Shown: piece by piece, positions 61,712 through 64,000 of the stretch
Position numbering within the stretch: position 1 is the stretch's first letter
How the letters are laid out: each line of letters begins with the position of its first letter
From: Yimella sp. cx-51
GTDB taxonomy: Bacteria; Actinomycetota; Actinomycetes; Actinomycetales; Dermatophilaceae
Length of the DNA stretch: 64,000 nucleotides
Assembly: GCF_017654605.1 (NCBI RefSeq)
Contig: NZ_CP072113.1
Location: 1,984,001 to 2,048,000, forward strand
Direction: 5' to 3'
The notes under the pieces: model-generated
Told to the model about the DNA's origin: nothing
Seen by the model: only the letters and a program-made list of their open reading frames with translations
The model's database searches: none
Position numbers and translations under genes: made by a program

Positions 61712-64000
61712 TCACTCCGAGTCGGAGTTGTCCTCAGCACCGTTGTCGGTCGAGTCGCCCTCACCGTTCTTGCGACCACGGCCGCGGCCACCGCGACGAC
61801 GACGACGCGGAGCGCCTTCACCGTCGGAGTCGGCGTCCTTGGCCTCGGCAGCGTCCGGCGAACCGGCTTCGTCGGACGCCGGAGCCTCAGCCACCGGACC
61901 GGTGGCGGCTGCGGGCGCCTGCGGGCTCTCGGTGGACGACTCGGCGGAGTCACCGGAACCGGCCTCCTCGACCACGGCGAGCGAGAGCTTGCCGCGCGGG
62001 TCGATCTCCTTGAGTTCGACCTGCACCTTCTGGCCGATCTTCAGGACGTCTTCGACGGCGTCGATCCGCTTGCCACCGACGAGCTTGCGCACCTCGGAGA
62101 TGTGCAGCAGTCCGTCCTTGCCCGGGAGCAACGACACGAACGCGCCGAAGGTGGTCGTCTTGACGACCGTGCCCAGGAAGCGCTCGCCGACCTCGGGCAT
62201 CTGCGGGTTGGCGATCGCGTTGATCGCCGCGCGCGCGGCCTCGGCCGACGGACCATCGGTGGCGCCGATGTAGACGGTGCCGTCGTCCTCGATCGAGATG
62301 TCGGCGCCGGTGTCTTCCTGGATCTGGTTGATCATCTTGCCCTTGGGGCCGATGACCTCACCGATCTTGTCGACCGGCACCTTCACCGCGATGACGCGCG
62401 GAGCGAACGGCGACATCTCGTCGGGAGCGTCGATCGCCTCGTTCATCACATCGAGGATGTGCAGACGGGCGTCACGAGCCTGGGTCAGCGCGCCCGCCAG
62501 CACGTCGGCGGGGATGCCGTCGAGCTTGGTGTCGAGCTGGATGGCGGTGACGAAGTCCCGCGTACCGGCGACCTTGAAGTCCATGTCGCCGAAGGCGTCC
62601 TCGGCTCCGAGGATGTCGGTCAGGGCGGCGTACTGCACCTGCCCGTCGACCTCGGCCGACACCAGGCCCATCGCGATGCCGGCGACCGGGGCGCGCAGCG
62701 GCACACCGGCGTTCAGCAGCGAGAGGGTGGACGCGCAGACCGATCCCATCGAGGTGGATCCGTTGGAGCTCAGCGCCTCGGAGACCTGACGGATGGCGTA
62801 CGGGAACTCCTCGCGCGTCGGCAGCACCGGCATGAGCGCACGCTCGGCCAGGGCGCCGTGGCCGATCTCGCGACGCTTGGGCGAACCCACGCGGCCGGTC
62901 TCACCGGTGGAGTACGGCGGGAAGTTGTAGTTGTGCATGTAGCGCTTGCGCGTCACCGGCGAAAGGGTGTCGAGCTGCTGCTCCATGCGCAGCATGTTCA
63001 GCGTGGTGACACCCATGATCTGGGTTTCGCCGCGCTCGAAGATCGCCGAACCGTGGACGCGCGGGAGCACCTCGACCTCTGCGGAGAGGGCGCGGATGTC
63101 CTTGGGGCCACGGCCGTCGATGCGCACCTTGTCGCGCAGGATGGTCTCGCGGACGAGCGCCTTCTGCAGCGAACGGAAGGCAGCCGAGATCTCCTTCTCG
63201 CGGCCTTCGAACGGACGGCCTTCGCCGGCCAGGTCGGCCTTGAGGGAGTCCTTGAGCTCGTCGAGGCGCGACTCGCGCTCCTGCTTGTCACCGATCTGCA
63301 TGGCGGCGGCGGTGTCGGACTTGCCGGCCTGCTCGACGGCGGCGTACGCGTCGTCCTGGTAGTCCAGGAACAGCGGGAACTCCTGCACCTCCTTGGCAGC
63401 CTGGCCGGCCAGCTCGGACTGCGCTTCACACAGAGTGCGGATGAAGCCCTTGGCGGCCTCCAGGCCCTGCGCGACGACCTCTTCGGTCGGGGCGCCGGCG
63501 CCCTGGTGGTTGACGAGGTCCCAGGTGGACTCGGTCGACTCGGCCTCGACCATCATGATCGCGACGTCGTCACCGACCACGCGACCGGCAACGACCATGT
63601 CGAAGACCGAGCGCTCGATGTCGGAGAAGTTGGGGAACGCAACCCACTGACCGTCGATCAGCGAGACGCGGGTGGCACCGATCGGGCCGGAGAAAGGCAG
63701 ACCGGAGATCTGCGTCGCTGCCGAGGCGCCGTTGATCGCCAGCACGTCGTACTGGTGGTCGGGGTTGAGCGACAGCACCGTGATGACGACCTGCACCTCG
63801 TTGCGCAGACCCTTGACGAAGGCTGGGCGCAGCGGGCGGTCGATCAGGCGGCAGGTGAGGATCGCGTCGGTCGAGGGACGACCTTCACGACGGAAGAAGC
63901 TGCCCGGGATCTTGCCCGCGGCGTACATGCGCTCCTCGACGTCGACCGTCAGGGGGAAGAAGTCGAACTGGTCCTTGGGTTGCTTGCCCGCGGCCGTGGT
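61712..64000 (-). CDS. pnp: Polynucleotide phosphorylase (5' end outside window)
   Basis: Phosphate-dependent 3'-to-5' exoribonuclease; in actinobacteria also reported to synthesise guanosine pentaphosphate. The frame is open to the window edge, so the start is missing. Two RNase PH cores are separated by the helical linker, with [19 protein letters not shown] in the second core. A KH domain ([19 protein letters not shown]) and an S1 domain ([18 protein letters not shown]) follow. The C-terminal 75 residues are a long acidic/Ala-rich linker, then an Arg-Gly tail [15 protein letters not shown] and an acidic end. A good terminator lies 19 bases downstream. Confidence 0.98.
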   Translation of the reverse strand, partial: TTAAGKQPKDQFDFFPLTVDVEERMYAAGKIPGSFFRREGRPSTDAILTCRLIDRPLRPAFVKGLRNEVQVVITVLSLNPDHQYDVLAINGASAATQISGLPFSGPIGATRVSLIDGQWVAFPNFSDIERSVFDMVVAGRVVGDDVAIMMVEAESTESTWDLVNHQGAGAPTEEVVAQGLEAAKGFIRTLCEAQSELAGQAAKEVQEFPLFLDYQDDAYAAVEQAGKSDTAAAMQIGDKQERESRLDELKDSLKADLAGEGRPFEGREKEISAAFRSLQKALVRETILRDKVRIDGRGPKDIRALSAEVEVLPRVHGSAIFERGETQIMGVTTLNMLRMEQQLDTLSPVTRKRYMHNYNFPPYSTGETGRVGSPKRREIGHGALAERALMPVLPTREEFPYAIRQVSEALSSNGSTSMGSVCASTLSLLNAGVPLRAPVAGIAMGLVSAEVDGQVQYAALTDILGAEDAFGDMDFKVAGTRDFVTAIQLDTKLDGIPADVLAGALTQARDARLHILDVMNEAIDAPDEMSPFAPRVIAVKVPVDKIGEVIGPKGKMINQIQEDTGADISIEDDGTVYIGATDGPSAEAARAAINAIANPQMPEVGERFLGTVVKTTTFGAFVSLLPGKDGLLHISEVRKLVGGKRIDAVEDVLKIGQKVQVELKEIDPRGKLSLAVVEEAGSGDSAESSTESPQAPAAATGPVAEAPASDEAGSPDAAEAKDADSDGEGAPRRRRRGGRGRGRKNGEGDSTDNGAEDNSDSE

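Noticed and set aside
1-64000. tRNA and rRNA genes
   Set aside because: I looked for the T-loop pattern GGTTCGAATCC and for rRNA blocks in the gaps and found none; a covariance scan would be needed to exclude divergent tRNAs.
1-64000. CRISPR arrays, insertion sequences, integrase or attachment sites
   Set aside because: No regularly spaced repeats, transposase or recombinase genes were seen, and gene order is housekeeping throughout.

Overview
The window is one continuous stretch of a high-GC actinobacterial chromosome. This follows from the strong G/C bias at third codon positions and the many GTG and TTG starts. It also follows from actinobacterial markers: a DUF3046 gene beside recA, a PafBC-type recA promoter, an actinobacterial SOS box, a ClgR-like regulator beside cinA/pgsA, an lhr-nei2 pair, DUF2510 and DUF6457 proteins, and a SAM-IV riboswitch. 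A member of the Micrococcales (Dermacoccaceae-like) is my best guess, but that is inference. Most of the window is core housekeeping with compact operons joined by 4-base ATGA or GTGA overlaps. I see no phage, insertion sequence, CRISPR array, rRNA or tRNA.

Layout. 0-1.5 kb: the end of an iron/cobalamin-type ABC importer. 1.5-6.1 kb: acylphosphatase, miaA, dapF and hflX on the minus strand, with an rRNA-type methyltransferase facing them. 6.1-11.3 kb: rtcB RNA ligase, a DUF1444-like protein, trpS behind a tryptophan attenuator, and an MFS exporter. 11.4-16.5 kb: miaB, membrane proteins, recX, recA and DUF3046. 16.6-20 kb: agmatine-to-putrescine genes aguB-aguA, then an SDR and a carboxymuconolactone decarboxylase-like protein. 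20-25.5 kb: lhr helicase and nei2 glycosylase. 25.5-33.4 kb: clgR, cinA C-terminal protein, pgsA, rimO, a dipeptidase and ftsK. 33.5-34.7 kb: a lower-GC patch with a doubly frameshifted secreted-protein gene. 34.7-37.7 kb: SAM-IV riboswitch with a cysteine-desulfurase-like gene, then satD plus a membrane protein. 37.7-42.2 kb: rnj, dapA, thyA and a dihydrofolate reductase-NUDIX fusion. 42.2-49.1 kb: a scramblase-like protein, paaABCDE, a GNAT and azlCD. 49.1-54.5 kb: lactate regulator, permease and lutABC. 54.5-64 kb: DedA, dapB, mobA, a tRNA-type methyltransferase, a PhoD-like phosphatase, a frameshifted LysE exporter, an LLM oxidoreductase and the 3' part of pnp.

How the genes fit together. 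dapF, dapA and dapB are three separately placed steps of diaminopimelate/lysine synthesis. miaA and miaB act on the same tRNA base in sequence. thyA and dihydrofolate reductase form the thymidylate cycle. paaA-E encode the complete phenylacetyl-CoA epoxidase complex. The lactate locus pairs a permease with the LutABC oxidase and a FadR-type regulator. recA, recX, lhr, nei2 and clgR give a DNA-repair and stress theme.

The most interesting signals are regulatory RNA and unusual gene structure. They are a Trp-Trp leader peptide with terminator and antiterminator before trpS, a SAM-IV aptamer before a cysteine-desulfurase-like gene, the DHFR-NUDIX fusion, two genes each broken by two frameshifts, two very long perfect palindromes (dapA upstream and LLM downstream), a pair of related DUF1444-like proteins, and a structured leader before rtcB. 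I found no clearly new multi-gene defence or mobile system.
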